Of a DNA stretch of 64,000 bases, positions 17,855-27,309 are shown piece by piece. Location of the stretch: positions 434,001 to 498,000 of the forward strand of contig NZ_CAJHCP010000007.1 of assembly GCF_904848625.1 (NCBI RefSeq), in the 5' to 3' direction. Under the pieces are notes generated by a model. The model was not told where the DNA came from. It made no database searches and worked only from the letters and a program-made list of their open reading frames with translations. Source of the DNA: Paraburkholderia metrosideri (lineage in GTDB: Bacteria > Pseudomonadota > Gammaproteobacteria > Burkholderiales > Burkholderiaceae). A program made the translations under genes and the position numbers. How positions within the stretch are numbered: position 1 is the stretch's first letter; every line of letters begins with the position of its first letter.

Positions 17855-19138
17855 TCAACCCTGATCGATGCGGGGTTGGTTTCGACTCGTGCGGACGAAG
17901 CGGCCGCCGGGCAGAACCGTCACCTGGCCGGATAGTTCGAGTTGAAGCAGGGTGGTTTGCAAGGTTGCGTCCCCCATCTCGGTGCGGGTGGCGAGAATTT
18001 CAAGCGTGGTGGGTGAATGGCCGAGCGCAGCGAGGAGACGCTGGGCCTCGGGAGCGGCGGATTGTGGGACTGGCTGAGGCTCAAGCCCCTCTTTCAACGC
18101 CGGCACCTGGCCGAACGCAGGCGCAATCGCCAGTTCACCCTGAACGCCGGCCGAGGCGGCGGCTGCAGTCGAGCGCCGTGAATGAGCGGCTTCCCAAGGA
18201 AGCGCTCTCTTCGAGGCTCGCGCGGCACTGGCAACAGGCCGCCGCGCAAAACCAAGTTCCTCGAGCACCTCATCGGACGTTTCCACCAGTTTTGCCCCTT
18301 GTTTGATGATCCGATGACACCCGCGCGACAGCGGCGCGTGAATCGACCCAGGCAACGCAAAAATATCGCGTCCCATTTCATTGGCGAGCCGGGCCGTGAT
18401 CAGCGAGCCGGAACGCATCGCAGCCTCGACAATCACGACACCGCTGACAAGCCCTGCGATTAACCGGTTCCGCTGCGGAAAATTGGCGGCGCGTGCCGGC
18501 GTGCCAAGCGGCCATTCCGACAGAATGGCGCCCTGCACTGCAATTTGCCGCGCCAAAGCATGATGCGCCGCCGGATACACGAGGTCCGCGCCCGTGCCGA
18601 TCACGGCGACCGTGCCGCCAATGCCTTCCAGACCACCGCGATGCGCCGCGCCATCAATGCCAAGCGCCAGACCCGACACGACGGTGACGCCCGCCGCGGA
18701 CAATTCGCGCGCAAACCGCTCTGCGTCTTCGACACCCTGCGGCGTCGCGCTGCGGCTACCCACAAGGGCGACCGCCCGGTTATGCAACAGATCGAGCCGG
18801 CCCTTTATATATAGCAGCGGTGGCGGATCGGGCATGGTCAGCAGCGCTGGCGGGTAAGCGGGGTCGTCGAGCGTCACGACCTGATTGCCGGGTTGTTCTC
18901 TCCACGCGATCACAGCATCGAGTTGAGCGTCGAATTCGGGACCTGCAGGAGCCAGAGCGGCGCGTGCCGCAGCGTCGCCAGCGACCGCCGCGAGCGCCTC
19001 CTGGGTCTGGCCAAAAATCGCTTCGGGCAGCCCAAAAGCGCTGAGCAGCAGACGTAGCGCAGCGGGTTTGAGCCCCGGTGCAAACGACAGCCGCAGCCAC
19101 GCGGCAAGTTCGGGATAGGTTGCGGGGAGGGTGTGCAT
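17855..19138 (-). CDS. dprA: DNA-processing protein DprA
   Basis: Protein of 427 residues that loads RecA on incoming single-stranded DNA during natural transformation. The Rossmann-like core is complete: VGSRSATPQGVE, VSGLALGIDGAAHRGGL, GTGADLVYPAAH, FPQRNRLIAGL and the GSLITARLANEMGRDIFALPG block. The C-terminal 65 residues form the winged-helix domain (LLAALGHSPTTLEILATRTEM). The start MHTLPATYP at 19138, after GAGGAGCG, is preferred; an upstream ATG at 19183 is possible. It stands divergent to def, the usual proteobacterial arrangement (dprA next to def-fmt). Confidence 0.93.
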   Translation of the reverse strand: MHTLPATYPELAAWLRLSFAPGLKPAALRLLLSAFGLPEAIFGQTQEALAAVAGDAAARAALAPAGPEFDAQLDAVIAWREQPGNQVVTLDDPAYPPALLTMPDPPPLLYIKGRLDLLHNRAVALVGSRSATPQGVEDAERFARELSAAGVTVVSGLALGIDGAAHRGGLEGIGGTVAVIGTGADLVYPAAHHALARQIAVQGAILSEWPLGTPARAANFPQRNRLIAGLVSGVVIVEAAMRSGSLITARLANEMGRDIFALPGSIHAPLSRGCHRIIKQGAKLVETSDEVLEELGFARRPVASAARASKRALPWEAAHSRRSTAAAASAGVQGELAIAPAFGQVPALKEGLEPQPVPQSAAPEAQRLLAALGHSPTTLEILATRTEMGDATLQTTLLQLELSGQVTVLPGGRFVRTSRNQPRIDQG

Positions 19139-19381
19139 TGCGGGTCGCTCCTCTTGCAGGGCCTGCGGGCAGGCGGGCGCCATGCTAAAATTTTCATCAT
19201 CCGAAATAACTGCAGCGCCGCGCCCACCCGCGCGGGCCCGTCGTCTAGCGCAAGTGGCGCGTTGAATCGAACTGGTTCGACACCATCTATCCTCGGCGTA
19301 TTGCGACGGGCTCACAACCTGGCCGAATGGCCAACGCGAGCCTTCTTCCGGTCAGCGGCGCCTAAAAACACACTCAAGATC

Positions 19382-19885
19382 ATGGCTTTACTGAATATCC
19401 TCAATTACCCGGACAAACGGCTGCACAAGATCGCGAAGCCGGTCGAGAAGGTCAACGACCGCATCCGCCGTCTCGTCGCCGATATGGCGGAAACCATGTA
19501 TGCGGCGCCCGGCGTCGGTCTTGCCGCGACCCAGGTGGACGTGCATGAGCGCGTGATCGTGATCGACGTGTCGGACACGCATAACGAGTTGCTCGCGTTC
19601 ATCAACCCGGAAATCATCTGGTCGAGCGACGAGAAGAAGCTGAATGAAGAGGGCTGCCTCTCGGTGCCGGGCATTTACGACAACGTCGAGCGCGCCGAGA
19701 AAGTGCGCGTGCGCGCATTGAACGAGAAGGGCGAGACCTTCGAGCTGGACTGTGACGGGCTGCTCGCCGTGTGCATCCAGCACGAAATGGATCACCTGAT
19801 GGGCCGCGTGTTCGTCGAGTACCTGTCGTCGCTGAAGCAAACGCGCATCCGCAGCAAGATGAAGAAGCTCGCCCACGCAATGTAA
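19382..19885 (+). CDS. def: Peptide deformylase
   Basis: Metalloenzyme of 167 residues that removes the N-formyl group from nascent proteins. All three motifs are present: GVGLAATQ, EGCLSVPG (metal-binding Cys) and HEMDHL (metal-binding His pair and catalytic Glu). The start MALLNILNYPDKRL matches the family. It is followed after 31 bases by fmt, which adds the formyl group to the initiator tRNA, the classic def-fmt operon. Confidence 0.97.
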   Translation: MALLNILNYPDKRLHKIAKPVEKVNDRIRRLVADMAETMYAAPGVGLAATQVDVHERVIVIDVSDTHNELLAFINPEIIWSSDEKKLNEEGCLSVPGIYDNVERAEKVRVRALNEKGETFELDCDGLLAVCIQHEMDHLMGRVFVEYLSSLKQTRIRSKMKKLAHAM

Positions 19886-19916
19886 TGCGCGGCCACCTCG
19901 TCTACTGTTCCCGTTC

Positions 19917-20903
19917 ATGAGCCATTCGTTGCGCGTTATTTTTGCCGGCACGCCGGAGTTCGCCGCGGCCGCGCTGGCCGCGATTCACAGTGCCGGTTTT
20001 CCGGTGCCGCTCGTGCTGACCCAGCCCGACCGGCCTGCCGGGCGCGGCATGAAATTGCAGGCGAGCCCGGTCAAGCGTTACGCGCAGGAGCACGGTCTCG
20101 CGGTTGCGCAGCCGACTTCGCTGCGTCGCGCTGGCAAATATCCGGAGGAAGCCACGGCTGCTATCGACCAGCTGCGCGCCACGCCGCACGACGTGATGGT
20201 AGTGGCGGCTTACGGCCTGATCCTGCCGCAGGAAGTGCTCGATATTCCGCCGCTCGGCTGCATCAACATTCACGCTTCTTTGTTGCCGCGCTGGCGCGGC
20301 GCCGCGCCGATTCATCGTGCGATCGAAGCGGGTGACGCCGAAACCGGCATCACGCTGATGCAGATGGACGTCGGCCTCGACACCGGCGCGATGATCTCTG
20401 AAGCGCGCACCCCCATTTCCGCCGACGACACCACCGCGACCCTGCACGACCGGCTCGCGCAAGACGGCGCGAAACTGATCGTCGAAGCGCTGCTCGAACT
20501 CGAACGCAGCGGCAAGCTGGCTTCGACTCCGCAGCCGGCCGACGGCGTGACGTACGCGGAAAAGATCGGCAAACACGAAGCTGCGCTCGACTGGCGCAAA
20601 CCCGCCGAGGTTCTCGCGCGCCAGGTTCGCGCGTTCGACCCATTCCCCGGCGGCGTGGCCACGCTTGAGGACGGCAGTTCGGTCAAGATCTGGGCGGCAG
20701 TACCTTCAACGGCCCATGGCAACGGCACTCCAGGCACGATCGCCGAAGTCTCTGCCGAAGGCGTCGTAGTCAACTGTGGCGAAGGCGCGCTGCGTCTCAC
20801 GCAATTGCAGAAACCCGGCGGCAAGCGCCTGCCGGTGCGCGAATTCCTCGCCGGCTCCACGTTGGCCAACGGACAGCGTTTCCGGCTTCCCGAAGTAAAT
20901 TAA
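19917..20903 (+). CDS. fmt: Methionyl-tRNA formyltransferase
   Basis: Cytoplasmic enzyme of 328 residues that formylates Met-tRNAi using 10-formyl-THF. The N-terminal formyltransferase domain shows RVIFAGTPEFAAAAL, the tRNA-binding loop region, INIHASLLPRWRGAAPI with catalytic Asn/His, and the conserved aspartate in MQMDVGLDTG; the C-terminal OB-fold domain spans about 205-320. Second gene of the def operon. Confidence 0.97.
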   Translation: MSHSLRVIFAGTPEFAAAALAAIHSAGFPVPLVLTQPDRPAGRGMKLQASPVKRYAQEHGLAVAQPTSLRRAGKYPEEATAAIDQLRATPHDVMVVAAYGLILPQEVLDIPPLGCINIHASLLPRWRGAAPIHRAIEAGDAETGITLMQMDVGLDTGAMISEARTPISADDTTATLHDRLAQDGAKLIVEALLELERSGKLASTPQPADGVTYAEKIGKHEAALDWRKPAEVLARQVRAFDPFPGGVATLEDGSSVKIWAAVPSTAHGNGTPGTIAEVSAEGVVVNCGEGALRLTQLQKPGGKRLPVREFLAGSTLANGQRFRLPEVN

Positions 20904-20920
20904 CCGAGTTGCCCCTGTCT

Positions 20921-20946
20921 GACCATCGTCCGATCGGACGATGGTC
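20921..20946. repeat. Perfect 26-bp palindrome after fmt
   Basis: Exact 13-base arms (GACCATCGTCCGA and its complement) with no spacer, 18 bases after the fmt stop and 71 before the LysE-type start. No T-run follows. It may be a terminator-like hairpin, transcript end stabiliser or operator. Confidence 0.8.
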
Positions 20947-21016
20947 ACTGCACCCGCCTCGAGGCTTGCCGCGCGTTAGAATCCTTCATGCAACAGCTTA
21001 TGTTTTGAGGATTCCA

Positions 21017-21670
21017 ATGTTCGGCATTACCCATTTCGAGTTTTTCATCGTCGCGGTGTTTCTTTTGAACGTGACGCCCGGCCCCGACACGGCTTATATC
21101 GTGGGGCGCAGCGTCGCCCAGGGGCGCGGCGCAGGCCTGATGTCGGCACTGGGCATCTCGGCAGGTTGCTGTGTGCATTCGCTGGCCTGTGCGTTCGGCC
21201 TGACTGCGCTGCTGGCCGCGTCGACCACGGCGTTCACCGTCATCAAATTCATCGGCGCGATTTATCTGATGTATCTCGGCGTGCGGCTGATTTTCGCCAA
21301 GTCTTCAGCAGACGACGCAAACACGGCAGCAGCCGGCGAAGCGCGCGCAGCCGGCGCACCCAAGTCGCTCAGGCAGTTGTTCCTGCAAGGTTTCTGGACC
21401 AATGTGCTGAACCCGAAGGTCGTGCTGTTCTTCGTGTCGTTCTTTCCGCAATTCGTCACGACCGGCAGCGATCATAAAACCTTCGCGTTCCTCACCCTCG
21501 GCGCGGTGTTCGTGCTGATGAGCATGATCTGGAACAGCTTTGTCGCGTGGATCGCAGGAAGCGTGACGCAGCGTTTCTCCGGCAAGCCGTCGATGAAGAA
21601 ATGGCTGGATCGCGGTGTAGGCAGCGCGTTCGTCGGACTGGGCATCAAGCTCGCCACCGCCTCAAGATAA
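21017..21670 (+). CDS. LysE/RhtB family exporter
   Basis: Inner-membrane protein of 217 residues with five or six transmembrane segments and the family signature NVTPGPDTAYIVGRSVAQG. A polar alanine-rich cytoplasmic loop (about residues 95-125) separates the two halves, and NPKVVLFFVSFFPQFV is the second conserved block. Such proteins export amino acids or derivatives. The start MFGITHFEFF at 21017 follows TTGAGGATT. It is a different paralogue from the exporter at 3.9-4.5 kb. Substrate unknown. Confidence 0.88.
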   Translation: MFGITHFEFFIVAVFLLNVTPGPDTAYIVGRSVAQGRGAGLMSALGISAGCCVHSLACAFGLTALLAASTTAFTVIKFIGAIYLMYLGVRLIFAKSSADDANTAAAGEARAAGAPKSLRQLFLQGFWTNVLNPKVVLFFVSFFPQFVTTGSDHKTFAFLTLGAVFVLMSMIWNSFVAWIAGSVTQRFSGKPSMKKWLDRGVGSAFVGLGIKLATASR

Positions 21671-21775
21671 TTGAATTTTCTGCATCCGACCATATCTAAC
21701 AGTTCGCTTACAATCGGGCGCCGCGATCACGCGGCGCAGATATGAAGCCCGTACTTAGGGCAAGGAGTAGCAAAC

Positions 21776-22633
21776 ATGTTTAATTGGGTCAAAACCGCGA
21801 TGTTGATGGCCGCGATCACGGCCCTTTTCATCGTGATTGGCGGGATGATAGGCGGGTCGCGCGGCATGATGATCGCGCTCGTGATCGCCCTCGGAATGAA
21901 TTTCTTCTCGTACTGGTTTTCGGACAAGATGGTTCTGCGCATGTACAACGCGCAGGAAGTCGACGAAAACAGCGCGCCGCAGTTCTATCGCATGGTGCGC
22001 GAACTGGCCACGCGCGCGAATCTGCCCATGCCGCGCGTCTACCTGATCAACGAAGACGCGCCGAACGCGTTTGCCACGGGGCGTAATCCGGAGCATGCAG
22101 CGGTTGCTGCCACCACCGGTATTCTGCGGGTGTTGTCCGAGCGTGAAATGCGCGGCGTGATGGCGCACGAACTGGCGCACGTGAAGCACCGCGACATTCT
22201 GATCTCCACCGTGTCGGCGACCATGGCCGGAGCGATTTCCGCGCTGGCGAACTTTGCGATGTTCTTCGGTAGCCGTGATGAAAACGGTCGTCCGTCAAAT
22301 CCGATTGCCAGTATCGCCGTCGCGTTGTTGGCGCCGATCGCCGGCGCGCTGATCCAGATGGCGATTTCGCGTGCGCGAGAGTTCGAAGCGGACCGCGGCG
22401 GCGCGCAGATTTCCGGCGACCCGCAAGCGCTCGCTTCGGCGCTCGACAAGATCCATCGCTATGCGAGCGGTATTCCGTTCCCTGTGGCCGAGCAGCATCC
22501 AGCCACCGCGCAGATGATGATCATGAATCCGCTATCGGGTGGCGGTATCGCAAATCTGTTTTCGACGCACCCGGCCACTGAAGAACGCGTCGCGCGTTTG
22601 ATGGAAATGGCGCGCACGGGGCGCTTCGACTAA
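21776..22633 (+). CDS. htpX: Membrane zinc metalloprotease HtpX
   Basis: M48 family protease of 285 residues that degrades misfolded membrane proteins alongside FtsH. Two N-terminal transmembrane helices (about 5-25 and 32-52), the zinc-binding HELAHVKH motif near residue 130, two further hydrophobic segments, and the third zinc ligand in FEADRGGAQ. A heat-shock-responsive promoter would be expected but none is clear; the region 21700-21715 has a -10-like TACAAT. Ends with TGRFD. Confidence 0.95.
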   Translation: MFNWVKTAMLMAAITALFIVIGGMIGGSRGMMIALVIALGMNFFSYWFSDKMVLRMYNAQEVDENSAPQFYRMVRELATRANLPMPRVYLINEDAPNAFATGRNPEHAAVAATTGILRVLSEREMRGVMAHELAHVKHRDILISTVSATMAGAISALANFAMFFGSRDENGRPSNPIASIAVALLAPIAGALIQMAISRAREFEADRGGAQISGDPQALASALDKIHRYASGIPFPVAEQHPATAQMMIMNPLSGGGIANLFSTHPATEERVARLMEMARTGRFD

Positions 22634-22707
22634 ACGCCGGCACTTCAAAAAGCTTCACCGGCAGTTCACGACGCTCTCACACAGCGTTGGCGTGAAGCAA
22701 CGAAAAG

Positions 22708-22736
22708 GCGAGCCTCCAGCAGGCTCGCTTTTTTTT
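22708..22736 (+). terminator. Rho-independent terminator of htpX
   Basis: GCGAGCCT, loop CCAGC, AGGCTCGC, then eight T; 74 bases after the htpX stop. Confidence 0.92.
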
Positions 22737-22863
22737 AGGCGAATGGGACTGCATGCGAGTAGACCCGCTGCCGCAGTCACTAGCGACGGCGCCCACACTG
22801 CGCCACGCTACAATGTGTGCTGATTGCGCTGCGCGTACCGCGCGGCCTGCCCTTGTTTCTTTC

Positions 22864-24303
22864 ATGACACCAAAGCCTTCTCCGCGTTCAGCTTCTCCAT
22901 CGGCGCGTCCGCGTGAATCCCGTTTGTCGGTGTTGCATCTCGCGCCCGAATCACTGGGTTTTGCGCTCGACGGCGCGGCCCAGGCCATCGGCGCAGTTCG
23001 TCTCGGCGCAGCGTTGCCGGCCGCGCTGCAAGCCGTCTTCGTGTCCGCGCCTGAAGGCAATGCGGCTGCCGCGCGCGGCGCGGTGCAAGACATTGCGTAT
23101 CGCACGATGCGTCGTCTCGCAACCGCTGAGTGGCTGATTGCAAAGCTGGTGAAGAAGGCGCCGCCGCCGCATGTGGGTCATGTGCTCGCCTGCTCGTTTG
23201 CGCTGCTGATCGACGACGAAGCGACCGCCGCCTATTCGCCGTTCACCGTGGTCGATCAGGCGGTCAGCGCGATCGCTGCACGCCGCGAGTTCTCGTTCGC
23301 CAAAGGTCTCGTCAACGCCGTACTGCGCAACTTCCTGCGCGAGCGTGAGACTTTGCTGCAAGCGGCGCAGGCCGACGAAGTTGCGCGCTGGAACTACCCG
23401 GCATGGTGGATCGACGCCGTAAAAAAAGCGTGGCCCGATGCGTGGCAAGCAGTGCTCGCGGCTGGCAACAAGCAAGGCCCGCTCACGTTGCGGGTCAACG
23501 CCCGTCACTCGACTGTCGATGCGTACCTGCAAGTACTGCAGAGCCATCACATTGCCGCTAGCCGTGCCGGCGAGTACGCCGTCAAACTCGACACGCCGAT
23601 GTCGGTGGACCGCATCCCCGGCTTCAGCGACGGCGTGGTCTCGGTTCAGGACGCCGGTGCGCAACTCGCCGCGCCTCTGCTGGGCGCGCGAGATGGCATG
23701 CGCGTGCTCGATGCGTGCGCAGCGCCTGGCGGCAAGACTGGCCATCTGCTCGAACTGGCGAAGCTTCAACTCGTAGCGCTCGAAAGCGATGCATCGCGTG
23801 CGCGACGTATCGGTGAAAATTTGCAGCGGCTCAGGCTCGAAGCGGAAGTGCGGATCGGCGACGCGGGCGCGCCGTCGAAATGGCACGACGACATCGACCA
23901 GCCGTTCGACCGCATTCTCGCCGACGTGCCGTGCTCGGCGTCGGGCATCGTGCGGCGTCATCCGGATATCCGCTGGCTGCGTCGCGCGTCCGACATTCCC
24001 GCGCTGGTGGCCGAACAGCGCCGCATCCTCGAAGCACTCTGGCCGCTCGTGAAACCAGGCGGCGAGTTGCTCTACGTTACCTGTTCGATCTTCCCTGAAG
24101 AAGGCGAGTTGCAGGCGCAGTGGTTTGGAAACAAGTATCAGGATGCGGTACGATTGGACGCGCCGGGGCAACTGTTGCCATCAGTCGCTCGCGCGCCCGC
24201 CGATACCTCGGCCGGTTCCGACGCCGGACCATCCGCTGAAGCCAGCACCGGTGCGAACTCAGACCACGACGGATTTTTCTACGCGCGCTTTCAGAAACGG
24301 TGA
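22864..24303 (+). CDS. rsmB: 16S rRNA (cytosine-5-)-methyltransferase RsmB
   Basis: SAM-dependent enzyme of about 479 residues that methylates C967 of 16S rRNA. The N-terminal NusB-like RNA-binding domain (about 35-175) is followed by a class I methyltransferase: LDACAAPGGKTGHLLEL (SAM loop), ADVPCSASG and YVTCSIFPEEG with the two catalytic cysteines. The start MTPKPSPR at 22864 is a choice; upstream in-frame ATGs at 22753 and 22813 lack ribosome sites too. The stop overlaps the GTG start of the DUF4390 gene, opening an operon that ends with a two-component pair. Confidence 0.93.
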   Translation: MTPKPSPRSASPSARPRESRLSVLHLAPESLGFALDGAAQAIGAVRLGAALPAALQAVFVSAPEGNAAAARGAVQDIAYRTMRRLATAEWLIAKLVKKAPPPHVGHVLACSFALLIDDEATAAYSPFTVVDQAVSAIAARREFSFAKGLVNAVLRNFLRERETLLQAAQADEVARWNYPAWWIDAVKKAWPDAWQAVLAAGNKQGPLTLRVNARHSTVDAYLQVLQSHHIAASRAGEYAVKLDTPMSVDRIPGFSDGVVSVQDAGAQLAAPLLGARDGMRVLDACAAPGGKTGHLLELAKLQLVALESDASRARRIGENLQRLRLEAEVRIGDAGAPSKWHDDIDQPFDRILADVPCSASGIVRRHPDIRWLRRASDIPALVAEQRRILEALWPLVKPGGELLYVTCSIFPEEGELQAQWFGNKYQDAVRLDAPGQLLPSVARAPADTSAGSDAGPSAEASTGANSDHDGFFYARFQKR

Positions 24304-24899
24304 CCATCAAACGCTTCTTCCCGCTTCGGCTCGCTGCCGTTCTCTGGATTGCGCTGGCCGTATGGCTAGCAGCACCGGGCGCGGCGCATGCCGACTCGAT
24401 CGCGGTGCAGCGGGCGTCGTTGCAGGCTGACAGCACCGGCTGGAGTCTCGACGCGCGTTTCGACTTCGACCTGAACAGCAATCTCGAAGACGCGGTCAAC
24501 AAAGGCATTCCGCTTTACTTCACGACCGACTTCGAACTGAGCCGGCCGCGCTGGTACTGGTTCGACGAGCAACCGGTGAGCGTGTCGCAAAGCATTCGCC
24601 TGTCGTTCCAGCCGTTGACGCGAGAGTATCGCGTGTCGAGTGTGTCGTCAGGCGGTTTGCAGCTTGGCTTCAGCACACTCAAAGACGCACTCGCGGTGAT
24701 CAAGCATGTGACGTCATGGCATGTGATCGACCGCAATCAGGTGCAGCCCGGCGAGACCTACACCGCGTCGGTGCGCATGCAACTCGACATCGCGCTGATG
24801 CCCAAGCCGTTCCAGATCGACGCGGTGAACAATCGCGACTGGAACCTCGCTTCCGAATGGAAGCGCTTCACCTTCACGGCGACCGAACGTGCTAAATAA
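24300..24899 (+). CDS. Secreted DUF4390 protein
   Basis: Protein of 199 residues with a Sec signal peptide (FFPLRLAAVLWIALAVWL, cleavage after AHA near residue 31). The mature part, about 168 residues, is predicted mostly beta and fits DUF4390 (YFTTDFELSRPRWYWFDEQ is a recognisable block). No catalytic motif is seen. It starts with GTG overlapping the rsmB stop and overlaps the sensor kinase start by 11 bases. This placement in beta-proteobacteria suggests an envelope partner of the NtrY-like kinase, possibly a periplasmic ligand or inhibitor; that is inference. Confidence 0.82.
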   Translation: MTIKRFFPLRLAAVLWIALAVWLAAPGAAHADSIAVQRASLQADSTGWSLDARFDFDLNSNLEDAVNKGIPLYFTTDFELSRPRWYWFDEQPVSVSQSIRLSFQPLTREYRVSSVSSGGLQLGFSTLKDALAVIKHVTSWHVIDRNQVQPGETYTASVRMQLDIALMPKPFQIDAVNNRDWNLASEWKRFTFTATERAK

Positions 24900-27309
24900 A
24901 GTGCGCTCATCCACTACCAGCGTCAGCAGCCTCGTTGTGCGGGTGCTGGTGTCGACGGTCGCGGTCACGGCGGTGTTGCTGCTCGTGCTGCTCGCTGCCG
25001 CCAGCGCCAATACCGAATTTTTCGACCGCTATTACCAGTGGCTCTATGCAGCCAACGTCGCGGTCGCGATGATCTTCCTGCTGGTCGTAGTGACGCTTGT
25101 CGTCATCATCATTGCGCGATTGCGCAAGGGCAAGTTCGGCACACGACTCCTGGCGAAGCTTGCGTTCTTCATGGCACTGGTCGGCGTGGTGCCGGGCGGC
25201 ATCATCTATATCGTCTCGTATCAGTTCGTGTCGCGCAGTATCGAATCGTGGTTCGACGTGAACGTCGAAACCGCGCTGACGTCGGGCCTGAATCTCGGTC
25301 GCGGTATGCTCGACGCGTCGCTGTCCGATTTGCAAACCAAAGGCCGGCTGATGTCGGAACAGCTCGCGAGCGCGGACGCTGCGGGCACCACGCTCACGCT
25401 ATTGCGCTTGCGCGATCAGTTTGGCGTGCAGGACGCGACCATCGTCGAGCCCACCCGCAGCATGTCGGGCGCGACGCCGGACATGCACGTGGTCGCGCAG
25501 GCCTCGGGCAATTACGCGACGCTCATCCCGAACGACCTGCCCACGCCGATGATGATCGATCAGGCGCGCGGTCGCGGCTATGCGGCGATTGAAGGAGAAG
25601 TGGACGGCGATCCCAACGCGCACGGCGGCAAGGGCGCGTTGCGTTTGCGGATCGTGCAGCGCATTCCCGACTCGAACGCCTCGCTATTGCAGCCCGCCGA
25701 ACGCTTCCTGCAACTCACGCAGCCGGTGTCGCCGTCGCTCGCGCGCAATGCCGACGCGGTTCAGCGCGCGTATCGCGAGTATCAGGAGAAGGCGCTGGGC
25801 CGCACGGGTCTGCGCAAGATGTACATCGGCACGTTGACGCTCGCGCTGTTCCTGGCCACCTTCATCGCGATGATGCTGGCGCTCGCGCTCGGCAATCAGC
25901 TTGCCCGGCCGTTGTTCCTGCTTGCACAGGGCACCAAGGAAATTACCGAGGGCGACTACACGCCGAAACGCGAGATCAAATCGCGCGACGAACTGGGCTT
26001 TCTCACGCAGTCGTTCAACGCAATGACGCGGCAGTTGTCCGAAGCGCGTGCGGCGGTCGAGAACAATCGCATCGCGCTCGAGCACTCGAAGGCCTACCTC
26101 GAAAGTATTCTCGCGAATCTGACCGCGGGCGTGTTCGTGTTCGACCGGCAGTTCAGGCTCACCACCGCGAACCGCGGCGCCGAGCGGATTTTCCGTCAGC
26201 CGTTTCAGACGGTGCTGGGTTCGTCGCTCGATCAGATTGGCGTGTTGAGCGAATTCGGCGGCATGGTGCGTAAAGCGTTTGCCGATCGTGAAGCGGCGAG
26301 TGGCGACGGTCACGACGATCGTGGCCATTGGCAACAGCAGTTCTCGATCGGGGTGCCGGGAGAAACTGAACCGCTTACGTTGCTCGTGCGCGGCGCGCGC
26401 CTCGTGTCCGCCACCGACCGCGATGCGGAAGACATGCAGACCTCGGGCTATGTCGTGGTGTTCGACGATATCTCCGACGTGATCTCCGCGCAGCGTTCAA
26501 TTGCATGGGGCGAAGTCGCGCGGCGGCTCGCGCACGAGATCAAGAATCCGCTCACGCCGATCCAGCTCTCCGCTGAACGCTTGCAGATGAAACTCGCCGA
26601 CAAGCTCTCGCCCACCGACGCCGACTTCTTGAAGCGTGGCGCGACCACGATCGTGAACCAGGTCGCCGCGATGAAGCAGATGGTCGACAATTTCCGTGAT
26701 TACGCGCGCACGCCTCCGGCTGTTCTCGCGCATCTGCAACTGAACGACCTGGTCAGCGAAGTGCTCACGTTGTACGGTATCGAAGAAGGCAAGGGCGCGA
26801 TTCAGGTGGAGCTTGCAGCATTGCCGGCCATTCGTGGCGACGCGACGCAATTGCGTCAGGTGATTCACAACCTGCTGCAAAATGCGCAGGATGCAGTGGC
26901 CGAGGTCGGGCATCCGCGTGTATTGCTCGAGACCAGGACAGTAGAATACGGTGACCCCGACGCCGAAGGCAAAGTCCGCGTCGCGGTGCGTCTGACAGTG
27001 TCGGATAACGGACCAGGGTTCCCCGCGCGCATCCTCACGCGCGCGTTCGAACCTTACGTGACGACCAAGGCCAAAGGTACGGGCCTGGGACTTGCGATGG
27101 TCAAGAAAATCGTCGACGAGCATGGCGCGCGCATCGACGTTCGCAATCGCCTGAAGGCCGGCGACGTGATCGAAGGCGCGCAAATATCGATTCTCTTCCT
27201 TCAACTGGCAGACGATGCAGCGGCGCCTGGTTCATCGGGGCCGCGTCCGGCGCACGTCAGTGCGTCGCAGGGAAAGACAAAAGCAACAGTGCAGACAAGG
27301 GCAGCGTAA
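24889..27309 (+). CDS. NtrY-type sensor histidine kinase
   Basis: Membrane kinase of 806 residues. Three to four N-terminal transmembrane segments (about 15-40, 50-75, 88-112, and 310-335) frame a large extracytoplasmic region; then HAMP (about 335-390), PAS (about 400-520), HisKA with phospho-acceptor H549 in LAHEIKNPLTP, and HATPase_c with DNGPGFP and GTGLGLAMVKKIVDEHG. NtrY homologues answer nitrogen or redox and envelope signals. It overlaps the DUF4390 gene by 11 bases and is followed directly by its response regulator, whose start codon begins at the base after this stop. The signal sensed is unknown. Confidence 0.9.
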   Translation: MLNKVRSSTTSVSSLVVRVLVSTVAVTAVLLLVLLAAASANTEFFDRYYQWLYAANVAVAMIFLLVVVTLVVIIIARLRKGKFGTRLLAKLAFFMALVGVVPGGIIYIVSYQFVSRSIESWFDVNVETALTSGLNLGRGMLDASLSDLQTKGRLMSEQLASADAAGTTLTLLRLRDQFGVQDATIVEPTRSMSGATPDMHVVAQASGNYATLIPNDLPTPMMIDQARGRGYAAIEGEVDGDPNAHGGKGALRLRIVQRIPDSNASLLQPAERFLQLTQPVSPSLARNADAVQRAYREYQEKALGRTGLRKMYIGTLTLALFLATFIAMMLALALGNQLARPLFLLAQGTKEITEGDYTPKREIKSRDELGFLTQSFNAMTRQLSEARAAVENNRIALEHSKAYLESILANLTAGVFVFDRQFRLTTANRGAERIFRQPFQTVLGSSLDQIGVLSEFGGMVRKAFADREAASGDGHDDRGHWQQQFSIGVPGETEPLTLLVRGARLVSATDRDAEDMQTSGYVVVFDDISDVISAQRSIAWGEVARRLAHEIKNPLTPIQLSAERLQMKLADKLSPTDADFLKRGATTIVNQVAAMKQMVDNFRDYARTPPAVLAHLQLNDLVSEVLTLYGIEEGKGAIQVELAALPAIRGDATQLRQVIHNLLQNAQDAVAEVGHPRVLLETRTVEYGDPDAEGKVRVAVRLTVSDNGPGFPARILTRAFEPYVTTKAKGTGLGLAMVKKIVDEHGARIDVRNRLKAGDVIEGAQISILFLQLADDAAAPGSSGPRPAHVSASQGKTKATVQTRAA

